This document shows positions 29,910 through 39,458 of a stretch of 64,000 nt of DNA, piece after piece. The translations under genes were made by a program, and so were the position numbers. Within the stretch, counting starts at the first letter, position 1. Each line of letters starts with the position of its first letter. Below the pieces are notes generated by a model. The model did not search any database. It worked only from the letters and a program-made list of their open reading frames with translations, and was not told where the DNA came from. Source of the stretch: Caulobacter sp. (lineage in GTDB: Bacteria; Pseudomonadota; Alphaproteobacteria; Caulobacterales; Caulobacteraceae); the NCBI GenBank assembly GCA_030678995.1, contig JAUXTQ010000052.1:62001-126000 (forward strand). Direction: 5' to 3'.

Positions 29910-32047
29910 GCGCCGACGGGGGGGTTCCGATCATCGTTCCGGGGGCGGGTGACGCCCCGGCGCGGGGCCGCAGGATCAACTGGTTCGCCGGGGGCGGGCT
30001 GACCAGCCGGGCCATGCGGGCGGTGTTTGGCGAGGATCCGGACGCGGCCCTGAACCACTGGCCCACGGCGGTCTATTCGCACATGCGCCACCACCCGGGG
30101 ACGCAGCATTTCATCAGCGACGTGTGGGAGGTGGACCCCCGGTCGGTGTTCCCGGGGGAGCCGATCGGCTTTGGCTGGTTTTCGCCCGACTGCACCGATT
30201 TTTCCAAGGCCAAGGGCAAGGCTCTGCGGTCCGAGCGGCGGCGCGGTCTGGCCTGGGTGATCTGTGACTGGGCCGCCCTGCGCTGCATCGACGTGATCCT
30301 GATGGAGAACGTCGCCGAATGGCTGGGCTGGGGCCCGCTGTATCCGGAGGGGCACGAACAGGCCGGGGAACGGATTCCCGGGCGCGAAGGGGAGACGTTT
30401 CGCGAGTGGCGCGGGGTCATGGAATGGCTGGGCTACGTCCTGGAGTTTCGCACCCTGGTCAGCGCCGACTATGGCGACCCGACCACGCGCGAGCGGCTGT
30501 ACGGCGTGATGCGGCGGGACGGGCGGCCGATCGCCTGGCCCGCCCGGACCCATGCCCCGCGCAAGGACGCCGCCAGGCTGGGGCTGAAGCCCTGGCGCGG
30601 GGTGTGCGAGGTGCTGGATTTTTCCCTGCCGTGCCCGTCGATCTTCATGAGCCGGGCGGAGGCTAAGGCCGAGCATGGCCTGAGGGTCAACCGGCCGCTT
30701 AAGGCCGCCACCCTGCGCCGGGTGGCGCGGGGGATCGACCGGTTCGTGATCCGGTCCGGCAACCCGTTCATCGTGCCGATCACCCAGCGCAGCTGGGGCG
30801 GCGACCGGGCCCATGACGCCGCCGAACCGCTGAAGACCGCGACTTCGTCCAAGGGCGGTGACTTTGCCCTGGGCCAGCCGTTCCTGGCCCCCGTGACGCA
30901 CCCGGGCGACGCACGGGTGGGCGATGCCGGCGAGCCGCTGAGCACCGTGACCGCCGCCAACCGGGGGGAGATCAGCCTGGTGGCGCCGGTGATCGCGCAT
31001 CTGGCCCACGGCGACCACACAAAGGGACCGGGCGATCGGGTGAGGGACGCTCGCGATCCGCTGAACGCCATCAAGGCCGGCGGAGGGGATCAGGCGGTCG
31101 CCGCCGCCCACCTGACCAAGTTCCGCGGGGGCTCGGCCGGGGCGGATCTTGACGAGCCGTGCCCGACCGTGACCGCCAACAGCTATGTGAAGCGCCCGGG
31201 CGGCGCCGCGCCGCTGGGGGTGGTGGCCGCCAGCATCCAGCGGCAGTTCGGGACCGCGATCGGCAGCGATGCCGGCGAGCCCCTGGGGGCCGTGCTGGCG
31301 GGCGCGGGGGGCGGGAAATCCGCCGTGGCGGCGGCGTTCATGACCACCTTCCAGCAGAACATCATCGGCAGCCCGCCCGACGAACCGCTGGGCACCGTGA
31401 TGGCCGGGGCCCCGCGCCACGGGCTGAGCATGGCCAATCTGGTCAGCTATTACGGGCAGGACGCGGTCCTCGGCTCTGACGCCGGCGAGCCCATGCGCAC
31501 GGCCACCGGCAAGGATCGCCACGGGCTTTCCACCGCCTTTGTGCACCAGGCCAACACCGGGCTGGTCGGGCGGGAATGCACCGACCCGGCCAGCACGATC
31601 GTGCTGAAGGGCTGCACCCAGCAGCTGGTCGAGGCGCGGCTGGCGCTGGAGGGCGGCGAGGTGGGCCGGCGCGGCCAGGTGCTGGCCTTCCTGTGGGAGC
31701 ATTTCGGGGAGCCGGACGAGGGCCAGTGGGCCGATCCGGCGGGGACCGTGGAGGCGCGGCTGAAGTTCGGGCTGGTGATCCTGCCCTCGGAAGATGGGGC
31801 CGGCCAGGTCTGGATGATCGTCGACATCGGCCTGCGCATGCTGACCCCGCGCGAGCTGATGGGGGCCATGGGCCATGAGGGCCCTGACGGCGACCTTTCC
31901 ACCGACGCCTTCGGCAAGCCGATCACCCGCACCGACCAGACCCACATGATCGGCAACGGCACCAGCCGCCACACCGTCGAGGCCCTGATCCGGGCCAACT
32001 GCATGCCGCCGGAAGCGGCGGCCGAACCCGAACTGGAGGCCGCATGA
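29906..32047 (+). CDS. C5-cytosine DNA methyltransferase with tandem-repeat insert
   Basis: 713 residues. Motif I region is NWFAGGGLTSRAMRAVFGED. The catalytic motif IV is SPDCTDFSKAKG (Cys96), the PDC variant of the usual PPC. Motif VI is MENVAEW (Glu134-Asn135-Val136) and motif VIII includes DYGDPTTRERLYGV. About residues 300-580 are eight imperfect repeats of about 34 residues built on DAGEPL-x-T-V. Motifs IX and X follow (MLTPRELMGAMGHEG; IGNGTSRHTVEAL). It should methylate cytosines in phage DNA. The repeats occupy the usual target-recognition region. Confidence 0.9.
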   Translation: MSADGGVPIIVPGAGDAPARGRRINWFAGGGLTSRAMRAVFGEDPDAALNHWPTAVYSHMRHHPGTQHFISDVWEVDPRSVFPGEPIGFGWFSPDCTDFSKAKGKALRSERRRGLAWVICDWAALRCIDVILMENVAEWLGWGPLYPEGHEQAGERIPGREGETFREWRGVMEWLGYVLEFRTLVSADYGDPTTRERLYGVMRRDGRPIAWPARTHAPRKDAARLGLKPWRGVCEVLDFSLPCPSIFMSRAEAKAEHGLRVNRPLKAATLRRVARGIDRFVIRSGNPFIVPITQRSWGGDRAHDAAEPLKTATSSKGGDFALGQPFLAPVTHPGDARVGDAGEPLSTVTAANRGEISLVAPVIAHLAHGDHTKGPGDRVRDARDPLNAIKAGGGDQAVAAAHLTKFRGGSAGADLDEPCPTVTANSYVKRPGGAAPLGVVAASIQRQFGTAIGSDAGEPLGAVLAGAGGGKSAVAAAFMTTFQQNIIGSPPDEPLGTVMAGAPRHGLSMANLVSYYGQDAVLGSDAGEPMRTATGKDRHGLSTAFVHQANTGLVGRECTDPASTIVLKGCTQQLVEARLALEGGEVGRRGQVLAFLWEHFGEPDEGQWADPAGTVEARLKFGLVILPSEDGAGQVWMIVDIGLRMLTPRELMGAMGHEGPDGDLSTDAFGKPITRTDQTHMIGNGTSRHTVEALIRANCMPPEAAAEPELEAA

Positions 32048-32420
32048 CCGGCGTTGTGGATGAGCGCCGCAGGGCGCTGGCGCGGGTGACGGCCGGCGCG
32101 GGGCTGGCCGCGAAGCGCGCGGCCTTTCGCGACCGATGGATCGCGGCGGGCGTTGATCCGGTCGCCGCCGTGGAGCCGGATCTGGACCTGCTGGCCCGGC
32201 TGCTGGGCGAGCGGATCGGCGAGGCCGTGGGCGATGTGGAGGACGGGCGCGACGATCTGCTGGCCGCCGCCCTGGGCGAGGCGCTGGCCCTGATCGACGA
32301 GATGGACGACCGGCTGGGCCACACCGAGGTGTGGGTGCGTCAGCTGGCCCTGCGCCAGGGCGTGGATGTGCTGGCCGCGCGGGACGCGGCGAAGGCGCGG
32401 CGGGGGACGGGAGGCGGCGG

Positions 32421-32424
<4 letters not shown>
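32044..32424 (+). CDS. hypothetical helical protein between methyltransferases
   Basis: 126 residues, mainly helical: RRALARVTAGAGLAAKRAAF, PDLDLLARLLGERIGEAVGD, LALIDEMDDRLGHTEVWVRQ. It overlaps both flanking methyltransferase genes by 4 nt, so it is made together with them. No family recognised; could be a specificity or scaffold partner, but nothing in the sequence shows this. Confidence 0.6.
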
Positions 32425-33890
<1,466 letters not shown>

Positions 33891-33909
33891 TGACTGAAGG
33901 ATCGCGCCC

Positions 33910-34293
33910 ATGATCACCGCCCAATCCCTCGCCGCCCTGCTGGGCGAAGGCCGGTTCGATCTGTCGAGCGAGGCGGCGTGCCAGGCCGGGATCGAGACGT
34001 TCCTGGCCGCGCGGCTGCCCATGGGATGCGGGCTGGCGCGGGAGCATGTGCTGGGGCCGAACGAGCGGCCCGACTTCATGGTTGATGGGCGGTTGCTGGT
34101 CGAGGTCAAGGTCCACGGCGCGCCCCGCCGGGCCATTGAGCGCCAGCTGATGCGGTATGCCGACTATCGCGATGTCGAGGCGCTGATCCTGGCCACCAAC
34201 GTCAGCATGCGGATGCACCGCGCGCCCGCGTTCCGCCTGATCGGGCCGGGCAAGCCGCTGTTCTACGTCCCCTTGGGGAGGGCGTGGATGTGA
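33910..34293 (+). CDS. PD-(D/E)XK-like nuclease
   Basis: 127 residues. The pattern EHVLGPNERPDFMVDGRLLVEVKVHG contains PD-x(n)-ExK (Asp at PDF, Glu and Lys in EVK), with a preceding helix Glu (Glu-Ala-Ala-Cys-Gln) and a following helix RRAIERQLMRYADYRDV ending in strand ALILATN. This is the restriction-endonuclease fold. It lies 20 nt after the methyltransferase gene. It may be a phage recombination or Holliday/flap nuclease, or the cutting partner of a methyltransferase. Confidence 0.72.
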   Translation: MITAQSLAALLGEGRFDLSSEAACQAGIETFLAARLPMGCGLAREHVLGPNERPDFMVDGRLLVEVKVHGAPRRAIERQLMRYADYRDVEALILATNVSMRMHRAPAFRLIGPGKPLFYVPLGRAWM

Positions 34294-34544
34294 GGCTGGT
34301 CACCCGTCAGATGCTGGAAGCCGAGGTCGATGCGACCCGCCGCCATCTCGTTCGCCACAACACCCTCTGGAATCCGCTCGGTTTCGATGCGGTCGCGGGG
34401 ATCATCGCCGCCGCGATCGCGGACGCTGAGACCGCGCTGGATATCGGAGGCCCCGCGATGTGGGAGCGGGCCATGTGGGGTCTGGGGGCCGAGGGCTTCC
34501 TTCCCGGCGACGTCGGCTATTTGCCGCCCGGAGGCGCGGGATGA
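34284..34544 (+). CDS. small hypothetical protein
   Basis: 86 residues from the ATG at 34284, overlapping the nuclease gene by 10 nt (a GTG at 34287 or 34290 is also possible). Helical N-terminus with TRRHLVRHNTLWNPLGFDAV, then IIAAAIADAETALDIGG and GFLPGDVGYLPPGG. Resembles no known family. Overlaps the helicase start by 4 nt. Confidence 0.55.
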   Translation: MDVRLVTRQMLEAEVDATRRHLVRHNTLWNPLGFDAVAGIIAAAIADAETALDIGGPAMWERAMWGLGAEGFLPGDVGYLPPGGAG

Positions 34545-36226
34545 CGCGCACCTATGGCGACCTGGTGCGATCCGGCGACCGGTGGATCGTGTCGAATCTG
34601 GAGCCGCATGTGGCCATCCGGTTCAAGGCGCTGTTTAGCGCCGTGCCGAAGTCGGCGAAGGTGATGACCCTGGGCGGCGATCCGGCCGCCAGCGCGGACC
34701 TGGCGTGGTTCGCCGACCGGTATCCGTTGCGTGGTGAGCCGGCCGATCTGGCGGCGCTGGAGGATGCCCGAACCCGGTTCGGCGCCATGCGCGCCGAGGC
34801 GGGCAGGATCTCCGCCCCCGACTATGAGCCACCGTTGTTCGCAGGCCTGCGCGATGGCCAGGCGGCCCGACCCCATCAGGCGAAGGCCGCGCGGCTGGTC
34901 GAGCTGTTCGAAGGGCTGCTGGTCGGGGACCAGACCGGCAAGGGTAAGACCTATACCGCCGGTGCGGCGATGCTGTTGCCCGGCGCGTTGCCGGCCACCG
35001 TGGTTTGTCCGGCCGGGATCATGAAGCGGCAGTGGGCGCGCAAGATCGAAGAGTTCACCGGCCTGAAATGCCATGTGGTCGAGGGGACCACGCCATACGC
35101 CCTGCCGCCCTGCGACGTGCGCATTTTCAGCTACAGCATCATCGGCGGGTGGGCGGACTATCTGGAGGCGATGGGCACGGGGCTGGCCGTGTTCGACGAG
35201 GTTCATGAGTTGCGGCGGGGCGTGGGGACCGACCGCGATCCGGTGATCAAGGGGGTGGCGGCGATCAGGTTGGCGAGGGCCTCTCGCCTGAGGCTGGGGC
35301 TGACCGCCACGCCGATCTTCAACTACGGTTCCGAGATCTGGCAGGTGATGCAGTTCATCCGGCCGGAGGTGCTGGGCGAATGGCCCGACTTCGTGCGGGA
35401 GTGGTGCCATTCGGTCGGCGCCGGGAAGTGGGGGGTGCGCGATCCGGCGGGCCTGGGGGCCTATCTGCGGGAGCAGAGCGCGTTTGTTCGCGAGGTGAAG
35501 GACACGCCCAAGGTCAACGTCATCGTCCATGAGCTGGACGGGTTCGACGGCGAGGGGCTGGCCAGTATCGAGGATCTGGCGCGGCATCTGGCGCACCGGG
35601 CGACCACGGCGGGGTTCCACGAGCGGGGCGAGGCCGTGCGCGAGCTGGACATGCTGGTGCGGCATCAGACCGGCGTCGGCAAGGCGAGGGCCGTGGCGGC
35701 GTTCGCCAGGGCCGTGGTGGGGGGGGGCTCGCCCCTGGTGCTGTTCGGATGGCATCGGGATGTCTACGACATCTGGCTGCGCGAGACGGCGGACCTGTCG
35801 CCGGCGATGTTCACCGGCAGCGAGACGCCGGCGGCCAAGATGCGCGAGATCGGGCGGTTCCTGAACGGCGAGACGGACCTGCTGATCATGTCGCTGCGCA
35901 GCGGCATGGGGGTAGACGGCCTGCAGGCGCGGGCCAGCGTGGTGCTGTTCGGCGAGCTGGACTGGAGCCCGGCCATGCATGAGCAGTGCATCGGGCGGCT
36001 GGACCGTGATGGCCAGCCCGTGTGGGAGACGGGCGAGGGCGTGACCGCCGTCTACCTGACCGTGCCCGACGGCAGTGATCCGCCGATCATGGAGGTGCTG
36101 GGCCTGAAGGCCAGCGAGCAGGCCCATATCGTCGACCCCAGCCTGGGCGTCCAGGCGCGCAACAGCGACGAGGGCCGGTTCCGGACGCTGTTGAGGCGGT
36201 ATCTGGACCAGGCGGTGGCGGCATGA
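34541..36226 (+). CDS. SNF2-type superfamily 2 DNA helicase
   Basis: 561 residues. Motif I (Walker A) is DQTGKGKTYT with Lys136 and motif II is DEVH at 219-222. Motif III is LGLTATPIFNYGSE; the C-terminal RecA-like lobe has VLFGWHRDVYDIWL and MSLRSGMGVDGLQ (motif V). Motif VI is QCIGRLDRDGQ. Such phage helicases remodel DNA-protein complexes or aid replication. Its neighbours (methyltransferases, nuclease, initiator) place it in phage DNA metabolism. It overlaps the GcrA-like gene by 4 nt. Confidence 0.9.
   Translation: MTRTYGDLVRSGDRWIVSNLEPHVAIRFKALFSAVPKSAKVMTLGGDPAASADLAWFADRYPLRGEPADLAALEDARTRFGAMRAEAGRISAPDYEPPLFAGLRDGQAARPHQAKAARLVELFEGLLVGDQTGKGKTYTAGAAMLLPGALPATVVCPAGIMKRQWARKIEEFTGLKCHVVEGTTPYALPPCDVRIFSYSIIGGWADYLEAMGTGLAVFDEVHELRRGVGTDRDPVIKGVAAIRLARASRLRLGLTATPIFNYGSEIWQVMQFIRPEVLGEWPDFVREWCHSVGAGKWGVRDPAGLGAYLREQSAFVREVKDTPKVNVIVHELDGFDGEGLASIEDLARHLAHRATTAGFHERGEAVRELDMLVRHQTGVGKARAVAAFARAVVGGGSPLVLFGWHRDVYDIWLRETADLSPAMFTGSETPAAKMREIGRFLNGETDLLIMSLRSGMGVDGLQARASVVLFGELDWSPAMHEQCIGRLDRDGQPVWETGEGVTAVYLTVPDGSDPPIMEVLGLKASEQAHIVDPSLGVQARNSDEGRFRTLLRRYLDQAVAA
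34768..34782. repeat. dispersed palindrome copy 3
   Basis: CCGAACC-C-GGTTCGG, perfect 7-1-7, inside the helicase gene and read in a third frame (Arg-Thr-Arg-Phe). Confidence 0.7.
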
Positions 36227-36834
36227 TCGGGGCCTCTGGAACATGGTTTCGCTGGACCGTCGGTGATCGGGCGGCGCGGTTGAGGGCGCTGTATGTCGAT
36301 CTGGGGTTGGGGCCGGTGGCCGTGGCCGCCGCCATCGGCGAGGGGTGCACGGCCCAGAACGTGACCGACGGGGTGCGGATGCTGGGGCTGAAGCGGCCCC
36401 GGCGGCCGACGAAGGGCGCGTTTGAGTGGACGCCGGAGCGGGTCGACGCGCTGAGGCGGCTGTATGTCGGCCTGGGGCTGGCGCCGGAGATCGTGGCCGC
36501 GAGGATCGGCCAGGGCTGCACCCCGCTGAAGGTGCGGCGCAAGGTCCATGTGCTGGGCCTGATGGCCGCCAAGCTGGCCGCCGGGCATGCGGTGCGGCCG
36601 GGGGGGCGAGGGGCCGCCATGGCCCGCCCTGGGCCCCGGATGGCCAGCCGGGGCGTGAGGCGCGCCCGGGCCGTGCGGGTGGCCCGCTGTGGCCGCCTGG
36701 CGGGCCCCGCGAGCCCGGTGAAGCTGGCCTATGCCCTGCGCTTCGTGCGGGCCGGGTGGGCGGCGGATGAGGCCGCCTGGCTGTTCGACCTGGACGTGGC
36801 CGCGGTGGCGGCGACATGGGAGGGGGGGCGATGA
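36223..36834 (+). CDS. GcrA-like protein with tandem helix-turn-helix repeats
   Basis: 203 residues. Two copies of a roughly 45-residue unit are seen: residues 10-57 (RWTVGDRAARLRALYVDLGL, then AIGEGCTAQNVTDGVRMLGL) and 69-113 (EWTPERVDALRRLYVGLGLA, then RIGQGCTPLKVRRKVHVLGL). Both match the N-terminal HTH of GcrA (WT-x-ERVE-L...RNAVIGKVHRLGL). A third helix-turn-helix-like segment spans 162-199. GcrA works with sigma70 at CcrM-methylated GANTC sites. A phage protein with the duplicated fold could redirect host transcription or control late genes. Confidence 0.72.
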   Translation: MIGASGTWFRWTVGDRAARLRALYVDLGLGPVAVAAAIGEGCTAQNVTDGVRMLGLKRPRRPTKGAFEWTPERVDALRRLYVGLGLAPEIVAARIGQGCTPLKVRRKVHVLGLMAAKLAAGHAVRPGGRGAAMARPGPRMASRGVRRARAVRVARCGRLAGPASPVKLAYALRFVRAGWAADEAAWLFDLDVAAVAATWEGGR

Positions 36835-37853
36835 GCGTTCCCGCCATGACCTGGGCGTTCAAGATCCCGCCCCACGAGATGCCCGACCGGCCCAAGGGCG
36901 CGCTGGTGGCGCTGGCCGACCATGCCAATGACCATTCGGGAGAGGACTGGACGTGCTTCCCCGGCTTTGACCGGCTGCTGCTGTTCACCTCGCAGAAGGA
37001 GCGCACCCTGGAGCGCAGCCTGCAGTGGCTGAGCGACGAGGGATGGATCACCCGCGACCAGCGGCGCAACGCCGATGGGGAGCTGACGGTGCGCCATTAC
37101 ACGCTGCATCGGGACGCCGAGACGCGGTCCCGGCTGAGGGCCGAAAGGGCCTCCGCGAAGGCTGATCCGGAGGGCTGTGCGCGCGAGATCGATCAGGCCT
37201 CACCACCCGCCACATTGGCGGGTGGTGAAATGGCCTCACCACCCGCCAAAAACCCCCCTCACCACCCGCCAAAACAGGGCTCACCACCCGCCAATTTGGC
37301 GGGTGGCTATATAGAGGAACCCCCAAGAGAACCCGAATTAACCCCCACAGAGCGTGCGGGCGAGGGCGCGCGCGACCCGTTCGGGGCGTTCATCGGGGCC
37401 TATCCGCTGGATGGGCTGGACAGCACCAGCCTGCCGGCCGCGCGGACCGCGTTCGAGGCGGCGGCGGCGGAGGCGGGAGACCCCTGGCTGATCGTCCAGG
37501 CGGCGGAGGACTGGGCCCGGGACCGGGAGCGCAAGCCGAAAACCTATGCCGCGCCGTCGGCCAACGTCTGGTTCGAGCGGCGGTCGTGGGAGCCCAGGGT
37601 GCGGCGGATGGCGGCAAAGGTCGAACCGCCGGCGGCGGCGATCCCGGCGTTCATCGGACCTCCAGAGGCGTTCGCTGCGGTGGCCGGCCTGCTGGGCGAG
37701 GACGGCGCGCGATCGTGGCTGGCCACGGCGGCCTGGGCGGAGGCCGGCCGGGTGCTGACCGTGGGCGGCCCGGCGTTCGATCGCCTGCGCACCGTCGGCG
37801 CCGCCCAGGCCCTGGCCGGGCTGAACATCACCCTGCAGCGGAGAGCGGCATGA
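36831..37853 (+). CDS. phage replication initiator (lambda O-like arrangement)
   Basis: 340 residues. The N-terminal 1-110 is a winged-helix replication domain: MTWAFKIPPHEMPDRPKGAL then CFPGFDRLLLFTSQKERTLE and SLQWLSDEGWITRDQRRN. Residues 118-175 are a Pro-rich linker. The C-terminal domain (about 185-340) has FGAFIGAYPLDGL and APSANVWFERRSW, found in phage initiators and helicase loaders. The linker DNA carries the iterons described at 37200. The initiator presumably binds them and recruits the host replicative helicase. Confidence 0.8.
   Translation: MSVPAMTWAFKIPPHEMPDRPKGALVALADHANDHSGEDWTCFPGFDRLLLFTSQKERTLERSLQWLSDEGWITRDQRRNADGELTVRHYTLHRDAETRSRLRAERASAKADPEGCAREIDQASPPATLAGGEMASPPAKNPPHHPPKQGSPPANLAGGYIEEPPREPELTPTERAGEGARDPFGAFIGAYPLDGLDSTSLPAARTAFEAAAAEAGDPWLIVQAAEDWARDRERKPKTYAAPSANVWFERRSWEPRVRRMAAKVEPPAAAIPAFIGPPEAFAAVAGLLGEDGARSWLATAAWAEAGRVLTVGGPAFDRLRTVGAAQALAGLNITLQRRAA
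37200..37350. other. probable phage replication origin (iterons inside initiator gene)
   Basis: Four direct copies of TCACCACCCGCCA start at 37200, 37236, 37259 and 37281. Inverted copies lie at 37216-37228 (perfect) and 37297-37306 (partial). The first direct/inverted pair forms a 13-3-13 palindrome. An AT-richer stretch follows at once (CTATATAGAGGAA, then GAATTAA), which could unwind. This is the lambda ori layout: iterons within the linker of the initiator gene, then an AT-rich side. Confidence 0.75.
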
Positions 37854-38443
37854 AGCCCGACCTGGTCACCCTCGACGACGCCATCCGCGCCCACCACGCC
37901 GAAGGGCGCGGGCGGGGGACGCTGAGGGTCAAGGGCTTTTCGAAGGCGCAGGTCATCGAGCGGTGGAACGCGCTGGTCAAGGGTCTGCCCGGCCCCGAAC
38001 CCAGGGTGGGCAAGCGCGATGCGGTGGCCGATGACGAGGATGGCCTGGTGCGCCTGGTGCGCAAGGGTCGCCTGTCACCGGACCAGAAGGCGCAGGCCGT
38101 GCGCTGGCGGCGTCTCAGCCGGCTGGCCCAGCTGTGTGCCGGGCCGGTGAAGATGGCCAACTATGACGGCGTGGGCGGGGGCCGTGACCATGACCTCAAG
38201 GCCGACGGCGCCCTGGCCGAGGCGCTGGCCGCCAAGCGCGAGCTGTTCGAGCTGCGCTGGATCGTGCTGCGCGGCGAGGATGAGATGCTGACCGTGCTCG
38301 ACGGCGTGTGTGTCGGTGGCCATACGGTGCGGGCCCTGGCGGGCGGCGACGGGCCGCGCGCGATGGTGCTGGAGGCGGTGCTGAAGGTGGCCCTGAACCT
38401 GCTCCACAACGCCGCCAATCCTCCCGTGCAGAAGGCGGCTTGA
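37850..38443 (+). CDS. hypothetical phage protein (possibly DUF6456 type)
   Basis: 197 residues; start overlaps the initiator stop (ATGA). N-terminal half is basic with GFSKAQVIERWNALVKGLPG. The C-terminal half (LSPDQKAQAVRWRRLSRLAQ, NYDG, then DALAEALAAKRELFELRWIV and VLDGVCVGGHTVRAL) resembles DUF6456, a small alphaproteobacterial/phage domain with HTH-like content. As the last gene before the terminase genes it is in the position of a late-gene activator or antiterminator. That role is inferred from position. Confidence 0.6.
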   Translation: MKPDLVTLDDAIRAHHAEGRGRGTLRVKGFSKAQVIERWNALVKGLPGPEPRVGKRDAVADDEDGLVRLVRKGRLSPDQKAQAVRWRRLSRLAQLCAGPVKMANYDGVGGGRDHDLKADGALAEALAAKRELFELRWIVLRGEDEMLTVLDGVCVGGHTVRALAGGDGPRAMVLEAVLKVALNLLHNAANPPVQKAA

Positions 38444-38494
38444 CACACGTTAACGAAACACGTCATCCAAAGCGCAGCACTCGAACTGCGACCC

Positions 38495-38525
38495 AAGCCC
38501 GCCCGGCCTCCAGCCCGGCGGGCTT
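38495..38525 (+). terminator. terminator-like hairpin after early operon
   Basis: Perfect 9-bp arms AAGCCCGCC (38495-38503) and GGCGGGCTT (38517-38525), 13-nt loop, followed by GTTCGTCT. It sits 52 nt after the last early gene and should stop or attenuate transcription before the late genes unless antiterminated. Confidence 0.7.
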
Positions 38526-38565
38526 GTTCGTCTCGGATCGGTGGCGTCCTCACCTTCCCTGACTT

Positions 38566-38617
38566 GGGTTGCGGCGGCCATCACCGCCGCAACCCCTTGT
38601 CACACAAGGGGTTGCGG
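38566..38617 (+). promoter_or_regulatory. mutually exclusive hairpins
   Basis: Hairpin A pairs GGGTTGCGGCGG (38566-38577) with CCGCCGCAACCC (38584-38595). Hairpin B pairs CCGCAACCCCTTGT (38587-38600) with ACAAGGGGTTGCGG (38604-38617), 3-nt loop. The middle arm is shared, so only one can form. This is the layout of an attenuator/antiterminator switch or of a multi-site protein-binding region. Confidence 0.65.
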
Positions 38618-38767
38618 TCGCCCGCTTGATAAACGCCTCTCGAATGGCCGCGGGTCCTTCCCCGCCCCCTGCGTATACGGCGCATTCAAAGGCATGTTCG
38701 TTTTCTAGTTTGGGCTTCGTGCAAAGGCGCACGGGTGCACACACGGCCAACACGTTAGGGCTCACAT

Positions 38768-39457
38768 ATGAGCGACCTGATCGGCCGGGTTTCGATCTCG
38801 AAGTGCGCGGAGCTGCTGACGGCGGCCGGCGACCGGATCGACCGCTCGGCCCTGTCCCGATATTGCGATGCCCATGGGCTCAAGCTGGCGAAGGAGGGCA
38901 AGTCCGTCCCCGTCGACTTCGAGGCCGTGCGCGCGCACCGGTCAGAAAACTTGCAGCGCGAGCTGATGTCGGGCCAGCCGGTGCCGGCGCCCGCGCCGCT
39001 GCAACTGGTCCAGGCGCAGGCCGCGCCGTCGGCCAACGCCGTCATCGCCTCGATGCCGGAGCACCGCGAACTGAAGGCCATCGCCGTCCGGCGCGAGCTG
39101 CGCGACGAGGCCAGGGAAGAGGGCCTGCTGACGGAGGTGGCGGAGGCCGAGGCCGGCGCCGCCGAGGCCATCGTCGAAATGCGAACCGCGTTCGCCGCCA
39201 TCCGTGGCGGCACGGCGGAAACCATGGTCGCCCGGCTGGGCCTCAAGCCCGAACACGTCCGGCCGATCCGCGACATGCTCAAGCAATATGACCGGGCCGG
39301 TCAGGGCAGGTTCGCCCAGGCCATGGCCCGGCTGCTGACCGAGGGGAACGAGGAAACCGGCGATGCCGTCGAGCGCCTGACCGCTCTTGCGGCCGTGTCG
39401 ATGCGGTTCCGCGCCCGCCGCAGCCGCGCTTTCGCCCGGGCCCTCGCCGGCGCCTGA
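38768..39457 (+). CDS. terminase small subunit
   Basis: 229 residues. The N-terminus has a winged-helix part (RVSISKCAELLTAAGDRIDR, SALSRYCDAHGLKLAKEG) for DNA recognition. A long helical middle (about 95-150) would form the oligomer and the C-terminus binds the large subunit. It lies directly upstream of the GpA-type large subunit gene, with a start 5 nt after a purine-poor stretch. The position and domain layout match Nu1-like subunits of lambdoid phages. It should bind near cos and start packaging. Confidence 0.78.
   Translation: MSDLIGRVSISKCAELLTAAGDRIDRSALSRYCDAHGLKLAKEGKSVPVDFEAVRAHRSENLQRELMSGQPVPAPAPLQLVQAQAAPSANAVIASMPEHRELKAIAVRRELRDEAREEGLLTEVAEAEAGAAEAIVEMRTAFAAIRGGTAETMVARLGLKPEHVRPIRDMLKQYDRAGQGRFAQAMARLLTEGNEETGDAVERLTALAAVSMRFRARRSRAFARALAGA
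39181..39195. repeat. dispersed palindrome variant (GCGAAC form)
   Basis: GCGAAC-CGC-GTTCGC, 6-3-6 palindrome inside the small terminase gene. It shares the inner CGAACCGCGTTCG with the copies at 53947 and 58739. Confidence 0.45.
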
Positions 39458-39458
39458 T

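Larger units (their letters stand above)
38444..38767. other. gene-free early/late junction (terminator, hairpin switch, possible cos)
   Basis: No credible coding region in 324 bases between the last early gene and the small terminase. It holds a terminator-like hairpin (38495-38525), a pair of competing hairpins (38566-38617), and a less GC-rich segment (38620-38760). Lambda-type GpA terminases cut at cos sites that sit just upstream of the small terminase gene, so this is also the best place for cos. No recognisable cosN can be named by eye. Confidence 0.5.

Noticed and set aside
33910-34293. Calling the nuclease and methyltransferases a type II restriction-modification system
   Set aside because: The nuclease is very small and equally fits phage recombination nucleases; no shared recognition site can be shown from sequence.
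34517-37069. An 850-codon minus-strand open frame opposite the helicase
   Set aside because: Same shadow effect; helicase motifs and 4-nt gene overlaps on the plus strand are decisive.
37200-37310. Iterons considered as a CRISPR or attachment site
   Set aside because: Copies are 13 bp at irregular 22-36 bp spacing, partly inverted, and inside an initiator gene followed by AT-rich DNA, which fits an origin.
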